A stretch of DNA of 64,000 bases from Codonopsis lanceolata (lineage: Eukaryota > Streptophyta > Magnoliopsida > Asterales > Campanulaceae). The notes under the pieces are model-generated. The model saw only the letters and a program-made list of their open reading frames with translations. It made no database searches and had not been told where the DNA came from. The DNA is taken from the NCBI GenBank assembly GCA_013146195.2, contig CM028377.1, positions 68,421,501 to 68,485,500 of the forward strand. Direction: 5' to 3'. Positions within the stretch are counted from its first letter, which is position 1, and each line of letters begins with the position of its first letter. Shown here one piece after another: positions 45,292-58,174 of this stretch. The position numbers were made by a program, and so were the translations under genes.

Positions 45292-45843
45292 ACTCGAGCC
45301 CAAGAGTCAGGTACATTACGTGTAGCTCACATATTGGCCCACCGAAAGACGCAAAGACTCGTCATCGTGCCCACCACAAGTCGTAATCTAAAAGTCCATG
45401 GACGATGTTGGTGTCTAAAGAAGAAGATGATTACCTTATAAATCACAAACAAGTCTCACATCTACCCAATGTAGGATTGAGGGGTATTACAATCTCCCCC
45501 ACTTAAATCATTGACGTCCTCGTCAAGGCCGAATTGTACCCCGGGCAATGCAGGATTCAAGAAGTGGCTCGTACGGAGCTCAAGAGGTGGCTCCTACCTT
45601 CTGCGGTGTAGCACTTTGGCCTGCACAACACTTTGTTCCCATATTTACCGGACCCGCTCGATACCATTTGTAACACCCCGAGCCTCGAAATCCCTGCCCA
45701 CTACGCATGGCATACATCCGCCCATCAAGACGCAACACTTAGTTATCGCCCACCACAAGCCGACTCAAAAGTCCATGGATGATGTTGGTGCCTCAGTAGA
45801 GTAGAGATGACTACCTTATAAATCACAAACAAGTCTCACATAT
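45292..45843 (-). mobile_element. Miniature LTR retrotransposon (TRIM)
   Basis: On the minus strand the 3' LTR runs 45489 to 45292, beginning TGTAATACCCC after the polypurine tract AAGTGGGGGAGAT, and ending GAGTCGTTACA. A truncated 5' LTR copy lies at about 45843-45672, ending CGGGGTGTTACA. Just after it comes TGGTATCGAGC, one base short of the tRNA-iMet primer site TGGTATCAGAGC. The interior is only about 180 bp and includes GACGAGGACGTCAATGATTT, a common remnant of a gypsy polyprotein end. The two LTRs share a near-identical middle (CCATGGACTTTT, TTATAAATCACAAAC). The 5' LTR lacks its outer 25-30 bp. Confidence 0.65.
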
Positions 45844-46372
45844 CCTAACGCCGAAACTCTGATCGATAATCATGTCCTCACAATTTGACCATGTCACCAA
45901 CAATCATATCTTAAATCATAAATGTTCACAATCTCATAACAAATAAATCTTAAACATCCTTGACTAAAGTAAAAAATAAACCAAAACTAATTCAATACAA
46001 AATCAATCTGATACTTAACATAAGTCAATAATTTATTCAAGGTACTATCAAGTGATTCAATAAGAAATTACTAGATCTAAAATTCTCGGAAACCGTCATC
46101 TTGGTTTACCCGAGCCGAAATCCTCTAATAAATCTTACTCATTACCTGAGAAAGAGAGAAAATGGCGGGGTGAGCGAATAATGTTCATCAAGATCATATA
46201 CAATCCCTCCTGCTACTTTCATGAGAGTCGACTGCATGTATCATAGATGAATGTTTCAAGTATTCAAAATTCATTTTTCTCAAATATCGACAAGTGGAAG
46301 CAATTATCAAATTTCGATTTAAGTGAATAAGAATCCAAATGAAAATAAACGAAAAAGTGACCGAAAATCAAT
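45844..46372 (-). other. Left flank of the LTR array, possible interrupted LTR
   Basis: This stretch and 54571-56019 appear to be the two halves of one older sequence split by the 8.2-kb array. The minus-strand reading includes TCACCCCGCCATTTTCTCTC and CAG|GTAATG, reminiscent of the untranslated part of a long gypsy LTR. The identification is tentative. Confidence 0.35.
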
Positions 46373-47539
46373 CAGAAGGGTAAAATAGCATGACCTATTT
46401 TATCTTGTTTTCACCTTCTTGGTCAAAGAAGAATTTTAATTTAGTCATTGTTTATTTTAGGTGTTAGATTTGTTTAGATTATTTTTGGTAGATTGGTGTG
46501 TTTTTTATAGGAAAATCTTGGAAAATCTTTTCAAAAGATTTTGGAGATTTTGGCTATACATGTTTGGTAACTAAATCTCTGCAAATAATTTAGTTATTCC
46601 TTGTATCATAGTTTTGTTAGGAAAGATATCTTGCAATATATTTTTGGTAACTAGATTTATGTAAATAAATTAGTTATTTGATGTATCTTAGTCTTAATAG
46701 GAAACATAATCTTTCTTAATATTGTATTAATCTCTTTCCTAGTAAGAATTGGTTTCCTTGTACCGTGTTCCTACAGGTTGATGGCCTATAAATGCATCGA
46801 TTTTCATGGATTGACACCGCAAGAGCTGCAGAGAGCTTACAAAGAGAATCGATTTAGAGCTTGCAGAAAAGAACACCGAGAAGCTTATACTCGTAACTTA
46901 TTCTGATAATCCGAAAGAGCCTAGAATCGATTCGCATGAAAGTTGGTGTGCCGAGAGCCTCTAGTTGCAGATTATTCTCGAGAACCGAAGCTGCACATGC
47001 GAGAGAAATAATTTGAAGTCTTGGTACCAAGCTTGAGAGAAGAGAAAAAAAATACACGAAGACTATTCTACAAGCAAGAATCTTCAAACCGGTGTCGTTG
47101 CTATAAAACTTCAGAATACGCCTCTTGTATTTCCGAAGTTCGCTGTGCTTCCTGGTTGGTGTGTTGTTTGAAGTCGTATTTGAGTCTTTCTTCCACGCTT
47201 GTTCTAGTAGTTTATGTGGGTTTTGTGAATCTCCAAGATCCTATATCTTGTGAGATTTTTGTGTTAATCGTTAAGGTTCAAAACAAGTGTTGTTTTTAAT
47301 ATATTTTGTTGCTCATCAGGCTTGATCTACAAGTTTGATACTTGTAGATTGTTTTTGTGTGATTTTCTGCCTTCCTAAGTCCGGTTGATTTTAAATCTTA
47401 AAACAAAACTTCCGCTGCTATTTTCTCACGTTATACACTTTCACCTATTATTGTTACTTATCATTGTTGTAACATTCATCGCAACATTGGCGTAAAGTAT
47501 CGCTCTCATATCGAGAAACCGTGGCATTGCGTTCTTTCA
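46373..47539 (+). repeat. LTR 1 of the array
   Basis: Its first bases appear as TCAGAAGGG where the other copies have TGTAAGGG; it ends GCGTTCTTTCA. A TATA-like CCTATAAATGC is at about 46787-46797. Confidence 0.85.
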
Positions 47540-48128
47540 ATTGGTATCGAGCAACATTACAAAGAAACATTAGGAACTACATCTTTTGATCCTGGCTTTA
47601 TCTCTTGTGTGTGATTGCATTTTTTATCATTTCTTTTGCCTAGCTTTTAGTCATCATGTTTTTAGGCATAAAATTTTAGGACATGCATTGTTGGCAATGA
47701 TATCAGCTTGGTGAAATTTTGTCCTAAACTCAAACTGTGCAAATCAATTTTCAAAAAATCTCTATGTTGAAAAATATTTAGTGGTTGTCTAATTTTGTGG
47801 GAAACTAAGAGGTTTTGAATTTGGATATGATGTGCTCGCTTTTGCTAGGGTGTGATCAAATCTTGGTGAACACTTCTTTGTGCTTTTCAAAATCTTTGAT
47901 TTTGAGAGTTCCTAAAGTTTGTTTATCCCTCTTCCTTTTCCAACAAATAGGGAGAGAGATCAAGTGTTTATGGTGATGGTGATGAATCCTCCTATGATTT
48001 ATGTCTTTATACCTTGTACAAATTGTGGGAGATGTGTTTTCTAACCAATGCAGGTTAGGTGATTTGATTGGTGTTGTATAAACACTTGTTTTTTGATTTG
48101 ACCAGAAAGGTTCAACAAAGGGGGAGAT

Positions 48129-49298
48129 TGTAAGGGTAAAATAGGCATGACCTATTTTATCTTGTTTTCACCTTTCTTGGTCAAAGAAGAATTTTAATTT
48201 AGTCATTGTTTATTTTAGGTGTTAGATTTTGTTTAGATTATTTTTGGTAGATTGGTGTGTTTTTTTATAGGAAAATCTTTGGAAAATCTTTCAAAAGATT
48301 TTGGAGATTTTGGCTATACATGTTTGGTAACTAAATCTCTGCAAATAATTTAGTTATTCCTTGTATCATAGTTTTGTTAGGAAAGATATCTTGCAATATA
48401 TTTTTGGTAACTAGATTTATGTAAATAAATTAGTTATTTGATGTATCTTAGTCTTAATAGGAAACATAATCTTTCTTAATATTGTATTAATCTCTTTCCT
48501 AGTAAGAATTGGTTTCCTTTGCACCGTGTTCCTACAAAGTTGATGGCCTATAAATGCACGGGATTTTCATGGATTGGATACGCCGCAAGAGAGCTTACAA
48601 AGAGAATCGATTTAGAGCCTTTGCAGCAAAGAACACCGAGAAGCTTATACTGTAACTTATTCAGATACCCGAAAGAGCCTAGAATCGTTATGCATTCAGA
48701 AAGTTGGTGTGTCCGAGAGCCTCTAGTTGCATTATTCTCGAGAATGAGAGAGAAATAATTTGAAGTCTTGTGTACCAAGCTTGAGAGAAGAGAAAAACAG
48801 CCCATACACGAAGACTATTCTACAAGCAGTAATCTTCAAACCTGCTGCTGGTGCTGCTGCTATAAAACTTCAGGAATACAGTCTTGTATTTCCTGAAGTT
48901 CGCCAAGCTAGGTTGGTGTGTTGTTTGGAAGCTGTATTTGAGTCTTTCTTCCCACGTTTGTTCTAGTAGTTTATGTGGGTTTTGTGAATCTCCAAGATCC
49001 TATATCTTGTGAGATTTTTGTGTTAACTGTTAAGGTTCAAAAACAGTGTTGTTTTTAATATATTTTGTTGCCTTGAGGCTTGATCTACAAGTTTGATACT
49101 TGTAGATTGTTTTTGTGTGATTTTCTGCCTTCCTAAGTCCGGTGGTTGATTTTAAATCTTAAAACAAAACTTCCGCTATTTTCTCGTTATACACTTTCGC
49201 TTCACATTGTTACCGTCGCTATTGTTGCAACATTCACCGCAACATTGGCGAAGAATATCGCCTCATATCGAGAATCCGTGGCATCATGCGTTCTTTCA
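48129..49298 (+). repeat. LTR 2 of the array
   Basis: It begins TGTAAGGGTAAAATAGGCAT after the polypurine tract and ends GCGTTCTTTCA. It differs from LTR 3 mainly at CAG/CTG sites. Confidence 0.9.
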
Positions 49299-49897
49299 AT
49301 TGGTATCGAGCAACATTACAAAGAACATTAGGAACTACATCTTTTGATCTGGTCTTTATCTCTTGTGTGTGATTGCATTTTTTATCATTTCTTTTGCCTA
49401 GCTTTTAGTCATCATGTTTTTAGGCATAAAATTTTAGGACATGCATTGTTGGCAATGATATCAGCTTGGTGAAATTTTGTCCTAAACTCAAACTGTGCAA
49501 ATCAATTTTCAAAAAATCTCTATGTTGAAAAATATTTAGTGGTTGTCTAATTTTTGTGGGAAACTAAGAGGTTTTGAATTTGGATATGATGTGCTCAGTT
49601 TTTGCTAGGGGTGTGATCAAATCTTGGTGAACACTTCTTTGTGCTTTTCAAAATCTTTGATTTTTGAGAGTTCCTAAAAGTTTGTTTATCCCTCTTCCTT
49701 TTCCAGTCAAATAGGGGGAGAGAGATCAAGTGTTTATGGTGATGGTGATGAATCCTCCTATGATTTATGTCTTTATACCTTGTACAAATTCAGGGGGAGA
49801 TGTGTTTTTCTAACCAATGCAGGTTAGGTGATTTGATTGGTGTTGAATAAACACTTGTATTTTGATTTGACCAGAAAGGTTCAACAAAGGGGGAGAT

Positions 49898-51054
49898 TGT
49901 AAGGGTAAAATAGGCATGACCTATTTTATCTTGTTTTCACCTTTCTTGGTCAAAGAAGAATTTTAATTTAGTCATTGTTTATTTTAGGTGTTAGATTTTG
50001 TTTAGATTATTTTTGGTAGATTGGTGTGTTTTTTTATAGGAAAATCTTTGGAAAATCTTTCAAAAGATTTTGGAGATTTTGGCTATACATGTTTGGTAAC
50101 TAAATCTCTGCAAATAATTTAGTTATTCCTTGTATCATAGTTTTGTTAGGAAAGATATCTTGCAATATATTTTTGGTAACTAGATTTATGTAAATAAATT
50201 AGTTATTTGATGTATCTTAGTCTTAATAGGAAACATAATCTTTCTTAATATTGTATTAATCTCTTTCCTAGTAAGAATTGGTTTCCTTGTACCGTGTTCC
50301 TACAGGTTGATGGCCTATAAATGCAGACGGGATTTTCATGGATTGGATACGCTGCAAGAGAGCTTACAAAGAGAATCGATTTAGAGCCTTGCAGGCAGCA
50401 ACACCGAGAAGCTTATACTCAGAACTTATTCAGATACCCGAAAGAGCCTAGAATCAGATTCTGTACAGAAAGTTGGTGTGTGCCGAGAGCCTCTAGTTGC
50501 AGATTATTCTGAGAACTGTGTGCGAGAGAAATAATTTGAAGTCTTGTGTACCAAGCTTGAGAGAAGAGAAAAACAGCCCATACACGAAGACTATTCTACA
50601 AGCAGTAATCTTCAAACTCGGCTGGTGTCTATAAAACTTCGTGAATACGCTTGTATTTCCCCGAAGTTCGCTCCTGCTGGTGTGTTGTTTGGAAGTCGAT
50701 TTGAGTCTTTCTTCCCACGTTTGTTCTAGTAGTTTATGTGGGTTTTGTGAATCTCCAAGATCCTATATCTTGTGAGATTTTTGTGTTAACTGTTAAGGTT
50801 CAAAAACAGTGTTGTTTTTAATATATTTTGTTGCCTTGAGGCTTGATCTACAAGTTTGATACTTGTAGATTGTTTTTGTGTGATTTTCTGTCTTCCTAAG
50901 TCTGGTTGATTTTAAATCTTAAAACAAAACTTCCGCTGCTATTTTCTGTTATACACTTTCAGTTCACATTGTTACTGTCATTGTTGCAACATTCACTGCA
51001 ACATTGGCAGTAACATCGTCTCATATCGAGAATCCGTGGCATTGCGTTCTTTCA
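49898..51054 (+). repeat. LTR 3 of the array
   Basis: Borders as for LTR 2. This copy keeps most CAG/CTG trinucleotides and is followed by the only canonical primer site in the array, TGGTATCAGAGC. It is probably closest to the true sequence. Confidence 0.9.
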
Positions 51055-51653
51055 ATTGGTATCAGAGCAACATTACAGCAACATTAGGAACTACATCTTT
51101 TGATCTGGTCTTTATCTCTTGTGTGTGATTGCATTTTTTATCATTTCTTTTGCCTAGCTTTTAGTCATCATGTTTTTAGGCATAAAATTTTAGGACATGC
51201 ATTGTTGGCAATGATATCAGCTTGGTGAAATTTTGTCCTAAACTCAAACTGTGCAAATCAATTTTCAAAAAATCTCTATGTTGAAAAATATTTAGTGGTT
51301 GTCTAATTTTTGTGGGAAACTAAGAGGTTTTGAATTTGGATATGATGTGCTCAGTTTTTGCTAGGGGTGTGATCAAATCTTGGTGAACACTTCTTTGTGC
51401 TTTTCAAAATCTTTGATTTTTGAGAGTTCCTAAAAGTTTGTTTATCCCTCTTCCTTTTCCAGTCAAATAGGGGGAGAGAGATCAAGTGTTTATGGTGATG
51501 GTGATGAATCCTCCTATGATTTATGTCTTTATACCTTGTACAAATTCAGGGGGAGATGTGTTTTTCTAACCAATGCAGGTTAGGTGATTTGATTGGTGTT
51601 GAATAAACACTTGTATTTTGATTTGACCAGAAAGGTTCAACAAAGGGGGAGAT

Positions 51654-52814
51654 TGTAAGGGTAAAATAGGCATGACCTATTTTATCTTGTTTTCACCTTT
51701 CTTGGTCAAAGAAGAATTTTAATTTAGTCATTGTTTATTTTAGGTGTTAGATTTTGTTTAGATTATTTTTGGTAGATTGGTGTGTTTTTTTATAGGAAAA
51801 TCTTTGGAAAATCTTTCAAAAGATTTTGGAGATTTTGGCTATACATGTTTGGTAACTAAATCTCTGCAAATAATTTAGTTATTCCTTGTATCATAGTTTT
51901 GTTAGGAAAGATATCTTGCAATATATTTTTGGTAACTAGATTTATGTAAATAAATTAGTTATTTGATGTATCTTAGTCTTAATAGGAAACATAATCTTTC
52001 TTAATATTGTATTAATCTCTTTCCTAGTAAGAATTGGTTTCCTTTGTACCGTGTTCCTACAGGTTGATGGCCTATAAATGCAGACGGGATTTTCATGGAT
52101 TGGATACGCTGCAAGAGAGCTTACAAAGAGAATCGATTTAGAGCTTGCAGCAAGAACACCGAGAAGCTTATACTCGTAACTTATTCGATACCCGAAAGAG
52201 CCTAGAATCGATTCTCGCATGCAAAGTTGGTGTGTGCCGAGAGCCTCTAGTTGCGCATTATTCGAGAACTGCGAGAGAAATAATTTGAAGTCTTGTGTAC
52301 CAAGCTTGAGAGAAGAGAAAAACAGCCCATACACGAAGACTATTCTACAAGCAAGAATCTTCAAACTCGCTGGCTGGTGTGTGCTGTATAAAACTTCGTG
52401 AATACGCCTTGTATTTCCCGGTTCGCTTTTTGCTTCCGCTTGGTGTGTTGTTTGGAAGTCGATTTGAGTCTTTCTTCCCACGCTTGTTCTAGTAGTTTAT
52501 GTGGTTTTGTGAATCTCCAAGATCCTATATCTTGTGAGATTTTTGTGTTAATCGTTAAGGTTCAAAAACAAGTTGTTGTTTTTAATATATTTTGTTGCTT
52601 GAGGCTTGATCTACAAGTTTGATACTTGTAGATTGTTTTTGTGTGATTTTCTGCCTTCCTAAGTCTGGTTGATTTTAAATCTTAAAACAAAACTTCCGCC
52701 GCTATTTTCGTTATACACTTTCGCTTCACATTGTTACCGCTATTGTTGCAACATTCACCGCAACATTGGCGAATATCGCCTCATATCGAGAACCGTGGCA
52801 TCATGCTTCTTTCA
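51654..52814 (+). repeat. LTR 4 of the array
   Basis: Borders as for LTR 2, with the end read as GCTTCTTTCA. Many CG replacements occur where LTR 3 has CAG. Confidence 0.9.
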
Positions 52815-53411
52815 ATTGGTATCGAGCAACATTACAAAGAACATTAGGAACTACATCTTTTGATCCGGTCTTTATCTCTTGTGTGTGATTGCATTTTTTA
52901 TCATTTCTTTTGCCTAGCTTTTAGTCATCATGTTTTTAGGCATAAAATTTTAGGACATGCATTGTTGGCAATGATATCGCCTTGGTGAAATTTTGTCCTA
53001 AACTCAAATCAGGCAAATCAATTTTCAAAAAATCTCTATGTTGAAAAATATTTAGTGGTTGTCTAATTTTTGTGGGAAACTAAGAGGTTTTGAATTTGGA
53101 TATGATGTGCTCAGTTTTTGCTAGGGGTGTGATCAAATCTTGGTGAACACTTCTTTGTGCTTTTCAAAATCTTTGATTTTTGAGAGTTCCTAAAAGTTTG
53201 TTTATCCCTCTTCCTTTTCCAGACAAATAGGGGGAGAGAGATCAAGTGTTTATGGTGATGGTGATGAATCCTCCTATGATTTATGTCTTTATACCTTGTA
53301 CAAATTCAGGGGGAGATGTGTTTTTCTAACCAATGCAGTTAGGTGATTTGATTGGTGTTGAATAAACACTTAGATTTTGATTTGACCGTAAAGGTTCAAC
53401 AAAGGGGAGAT

Positions 53412-54570
53412 TGTAAGGGTGGTAAAATAGGCATGACCTATTTTATCTTGTTTTCACCTTTCTTGGTCAAAGAAGAATTTTAATTTAGTCATTGTTTATT
53501 TTAGGTGTTAGATTTTGTTTAGATTATTTTTGGTAGATTGGTGTGTTTTTTTATAGGAAAATCTTTGGAAAATCTTTCAAAAGATTTTGGAGATTTTGGC
53601 TATACATGTTTGGTAACTAAATCTCTGCAAATAATTTAGTTATTCCTTGTATCATAGTTTTGTTAGGAAAGATATCTTGCAATATATTTTTGGTAACTAG
53701 ATTTATGTAAATAAATTAGTTATTTGATGTATCTTAGTCTTAATAGGAAACATAATCTTTCTTAATATTGTATTAATCTCTTTCCTAGTAAGAATTGGTT
53801 TCCTTGTACCGTGTTCCTACAAAGTTGATGGCCTATAAATGCGCATCGATTTTCATGGATTGGATACGCCGCAAGAGAGCTTACAAAGAGAATCGATTTA
53901 GAGCCTTGCAGCAGCAACACCGGTAGCTTATACTCGTAACTTATTCGATAACGAAAAGAGCCTAGAATCGATGCATGTAAAGCATGTAAAGTGGTGTGTG
54001 CCGAGAGCCTCTAGTTGCAGATTATTCTGAGAACTGTGTGCGAGAGAAATAATTTGAAGTCTTGTGTACCAAGCTTGAGAGAAGAGAAAAACAGCCCATA
54101 CACGAAGACTATTCTACAAGCAGTAATCTTCAAACCGCCAAATATAAAACTTCGAGAATACAGCCTTGTATTTCCCCGAAGTTCGCTTTGTGCTCCTGCT
54201 GGTGTGTTGTTTGGAAGTCAGATTTGAGTCTTTCTTCCCACGCTTGTTCTAGTAGTTTATGGGTTTTGTGAATCTCCAAGATCCTATATCTTGTGAGATT
54301 TTGTGTTAATCGTTAAGGTTCAAAAACGTTGTTGTTTTTAATATATTTTGTTGCTCAGGCTTGATCTACAAGTTTGATACTTGTAGATTGTTTTGTGTGA
54401 TTTTCTGCCTTCCTAAGTCTCGTTGATTTTAAATCTTAAAACAAAACTTCCGCCGTTATTTTCGTTATACACTTTCAAGCCACATTGTTACCGCTATTGT
54501 TGCAACATTCACTGCAACATTGGCAGTAACATCGTCTCATATCGAGAATCCGTGGCATTGCGTTCTTTCA
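53412..54570 (+). repeat. LTR 5 of the array (terminal)
   Basis: It begins TGTAAGGGTGGTAAAATAGG with a 3-4-base insertion relative to other copies and ends GCGTTCTTTCA. Instead of a primer site it is followed by CCAACAGTCCC, the flanking DNA. Confidence 0.9.
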
Positions 54571-55467
54571 CCAACAGTCCCATACCGATTGGAGATAATT
54601 GACTACTCACAGAATCTCATGATCACATAAGTAATTCAAATATTTACTCCGAAGAGTTTCGATAGTTTGATAGTTCGATAGAATTGGTATATCCGAATAA
54701 CCATACCACTAGCTAGATAGCATTCGATAATTCAATTGTTCGATAATCATATCCACTAATTAAGTGGTATTCGATAAAATCAGTAATTCGATAAACATGT
54801 AACCGACTTAGTGATCATGGTAGAATTTTCAAATAATGCAATATTACAACAAAAATTATGCATTGCAAAAATCATACTTTTCATATCAGAACAATATCCC
54901 ACATGAAGCTCGATAATTATGTGAGAATTATCAAAGAATAAACATCATGATTTCGAAAGAAGTGTAAATGACGGAGTTCAAATTCAAATGCCGATTTAAA
55001 ATCAGCGTACGTTTCAAAGAGACATTAATATCAAGGAATTAAATGGAAACCTAACAAGTAGTACTTAAAAGATCGAAAACCTAAAAGAGATATAATCCCT
55101 TACCTCGAAATACTTAGCAAAAATAATTCGCACCATGTACGATTGCCATAAGCTCGCTTGTCTAAATCTAAATTCAAAATGTACATAATTATCAACTAAT
55201 CTCATTATAATAATTAACCCTTAATGTTTATACCGTACCCATTATTAGTTGGTTATGAAAATAATTTGTACTTCATATTAATTAACAAAATATTAATAAG
55301 ATACAAATATGATATCACCAATGTTAGATTTGACATAACCCACCCCGAAGACTCTCATACTGGACACCACACACTGTACCCGTACACAAACAACCCAAAA
55401 AAAATTTGAACACAAACACAAGCACACACACGGAACACACACAAGCACACTTTACACTGTACTATTA

Positions 55468-55534
<67 letters not shown>

Positions 55535-56019
55535 TATCACGGTCAAACACACACACAAGCACATATACGGAACACACACACAATTGATTATATTAGGATA
55601 GTATTATAATATACATAACCATTGTCAATCAAAGAAGGAAAAGCTGAATTGTTATACCTCCTTGTGCTGCCGCCCCCCTCCTGCTTGCTTATTTCGATAT
55701 ACTACTGGCCGCTGCTTTCACTTTCTTTTTTCTTCCTTTTTCAACTTTTCTCTTTCCTCCCCTCTCAACCCTATTTATACAAAACCTTACTAGGTTTTCT
55801 AACCCTAAACTGAAATCATAAAGTTAAGTGAACCGAAATCTATTAAGTAATATTAAAAGGGAATTAGTATTAAAGTCTTAGTTAAAAGTGGGTCAAGCCT
55901 AACCTAACCCAATTCAATTAGTTACTAAATAGGTCCAAAGTAATTAAATTAACCCAAGATAATTATAATATTAATTAATACAAAGTAATATTTTTAACCA
56001 AAATTATCGGGTTATTGCA
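54571..56019 (-). other. Right flank of the LTR array, possible interrupted LTR
   Basis: On the minus strand it starts near 56019 with TGCAATAACCCGATAATTTT, and TGTATAAATAGGG at about 55766-55778 is a good TATA box followed by a purine-rich leader. This resembles the U3/R of a long gypsy LTR lying on -. A (TA)n run is at 55471-55531, between CACACACAAGCACA-type repeats on either side. No coding sequence is seen. Confidence 0.4.
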
Positions 56020-58174
56020 TCTATCCCTTACGACCCTCTTAGTTGGTGAAACAATCATCTATACAAACTCATGTTAGTTGTTTGTGCTTCGTTTGAGTGA
56101 CAAGTCGATGGACGCTTTTGATAAAGATATTTGAAGGTTATTGCTTAAAAAAGAACAACTGTTACAAAACACTTACCTGAGTCCAACTTGATTTGAATAA
56201 AAAGGTTTGTTTAAGTACCTCATATGATCTCTCCTAGATGAAATTATTAAGTAATGTGACATCTCTTGTTGAGTATCAATGCCCTTAGCTTAATTAGCTC
56301 TTCAGTGAAATGTAATATTCAATTGACATTGTGTCTCTTGAACTTGATGTTGTGGTCAATTGTTGTTTCTTTTTAACTTGATCTTATATTGTATAGACAC
56401 GTATTGTATTTGCATTACTGTAAATTGTTCTATTTATATGTATTTGTACGCTATGTAGAAATTACAACGTGCAGTCTACTTGATGTCACTGTCTCCTTGA
56501 GAGATAAGGCTGGACACATCACCAATATTTCACGAAATGGTGATGGGTTTATTATTCAATCATTTATCCATAGTGTTTTTCATTGTTAAATGTCACAAGT
56601 ATTATTGTTTGCATTCCCTCACTGTTTACATGATAACTGTTTATTTCCTTTGAAACAATTAACATAAGTTTGATATATCAAATTAATCCACAAGAAGTTT
56701 CTTTGTACCTTTGCATGTTTTGGACTTGATAACCATGAATGATATATCTTGAAGATGAGATTGATCTTCGATGTGTTGAAGTTAAAAAAACAAACAATTA
56801 ACTTCCAAATATGGTTAACTGATTATATGTGCAGATTCAATTCTTGTGACAAAAACTCTTAGAAATAAATAATCCTAGTGATTTAGAATAATTCTAACCT
56901 AATTAGCATCATCAAAACTTAATCTATACAAGGGTCCTAACAGGGAAATTATATAAGAAACTAATGAAATGAGTTCAAAAACAACAGTTTTCAAAATTAT
57001 TTCTCTTGAAACAAATAAGGTCTAAACCCATTTTTCTTTAGCATTTTTATGCAATTTCCTATATAAAAAGATGGTGCTAAAATTTTGGATCTGAAAAAAA
57101 AACTGAAGAAATCTTTTAGATTCATGGTCTCATAACTCATAAATTGATCCGAATGAAAAGGTGTCAAAATAGCTCTTACAATCCCTTTTCTTATTCCGAC
57201 AACAGAACTCTTGAGGAAAAATACAAAACTTAAATTAAGAAACGAACACATGACATCCTGATTTTGGAGGGAGAGATAGAGAGACGTCTACGTTTAAGTA
57301 AGTGAAAATTAGTTTCACAAAACATCCAAAATTTTGCATTCTTTATGAAAGATATAAATAAGAAAAAAACGACACAAGAAATTTGTCAATTCAAATGACG
57401 CCTCGATATCTGAAGTGCAACTGATATTATTAATGCTTTTTTGAGTTGTCAAAAGAAGGGGAATGGTGTGAAGTAAACAACAAATGAAAAATTATATTAC
57501 AACGGCCAACAAATTTCTAGGTAGTAAAGATAATTCAACCACATACATTTGACGTTATAATTTTCGAGTGCTTCTTCTTTGTTAAGTAATAACTCAATCT
57601 TTCTTCTCATGTGTCATTTCAAAATATTGGTGAAAGAATATGTGTCACACAATTGAACTATAATGTGCAAATGCTTTGTAAATAATACTTGTTTTCCATT
57701 TCATACATAGTTTTTAAATGTAATTTTTCCAAAAAGTTGTGTATGCTTGGTAAAAACGAAGAATATGGAAAAATGTAAAATAATTTACTGGTAAAAGAAA
57801 AATGTTTGAAAAATAAGAAAAAAAGACTAATATATTTGTTGTCCACAATTCATTTGCCTAAAGGTTGTATATATTTTCAACAAAGATGTTTCTATAATTT
57901 GTTGTCGTCGAGCGATGGAGTGCATGACATTAGTATGGTAAATATTATCCTTCTATTGCGAATAACTTTTAGGTTACTTTTAGAGGTCCTTGCATAGTGG
58001 GGGTAACGGAAAAAAAAAACTATTATTAGTTTATTACACAACATTAATCATTGACAAAACAATTATTGTAAAGAAATGAAAATGAAAGCATTGACAATAG
58101 CTGGTTTTGATGAAAGGCATGACAAAAATTGAAATAATATATGTAGTTTGGATTCGTAAATAGATAACACCTGT
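56020..58174. other. Intergenic region without recognised genes
   Basis: AT-rich. An open frame at 56389-56589 has a non-repetitive C-terminal half preceded by an AG acceptor-like site near 56458, but I do not recognise it and nothing around it supports a gene. No RNA gene or element was identified. Confidence 0.35.

Larger units (their letters stand above)
46373..54570 (+). mobile_element. Head-to-tail array of a non-autonomous copia-type element: 5 LTRs, 4 interiors
   Basis: Pattern is LTR-interior repeated four times plus a final LTR. LTRs are about 1160-1170 bp; interiors are 589-599 bp (47540-48128, 49299-49897, 51055-51653, 52815-53411). Each interior starts ATTGGTATC(A)GAGCAAC, a tRNA-iMet primer site, and ends CAAAGGGGGAGAT, a polypurine tract. 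Neither part has a coding frame. The start and end are LTR borders, and flanks TCAAC (after allowing for a CTGT to TCAG change at 46372-46375) and CCAAC (54571-54575) look like a 5-bp target duplication. PBS and polypurine tract resemble SIRE-type copia elements, so an autonomous relative presumably supplied proteins. Copies are nearly identical except at CAG/CTG positions. Confidence 0.85.

Noticed and set aside
46373..54570. Short plus- and minus-strand frames recurring in each array unit
   Set aside because: They differ from unit to unit through indels at CAG/CTG sites and have no homology; the array element is non-coding.
45672..56019. Single 2.2-kb solo LTR running from TGTAACACC to TTATTGCA with the array inside
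   Set aside because: The left part is better explained as a TRIM with its own primer site and polypurine tract, and the 5-bp flanks of a solo LTR do not match. Only a tentative interrupted-LTR label was kept.
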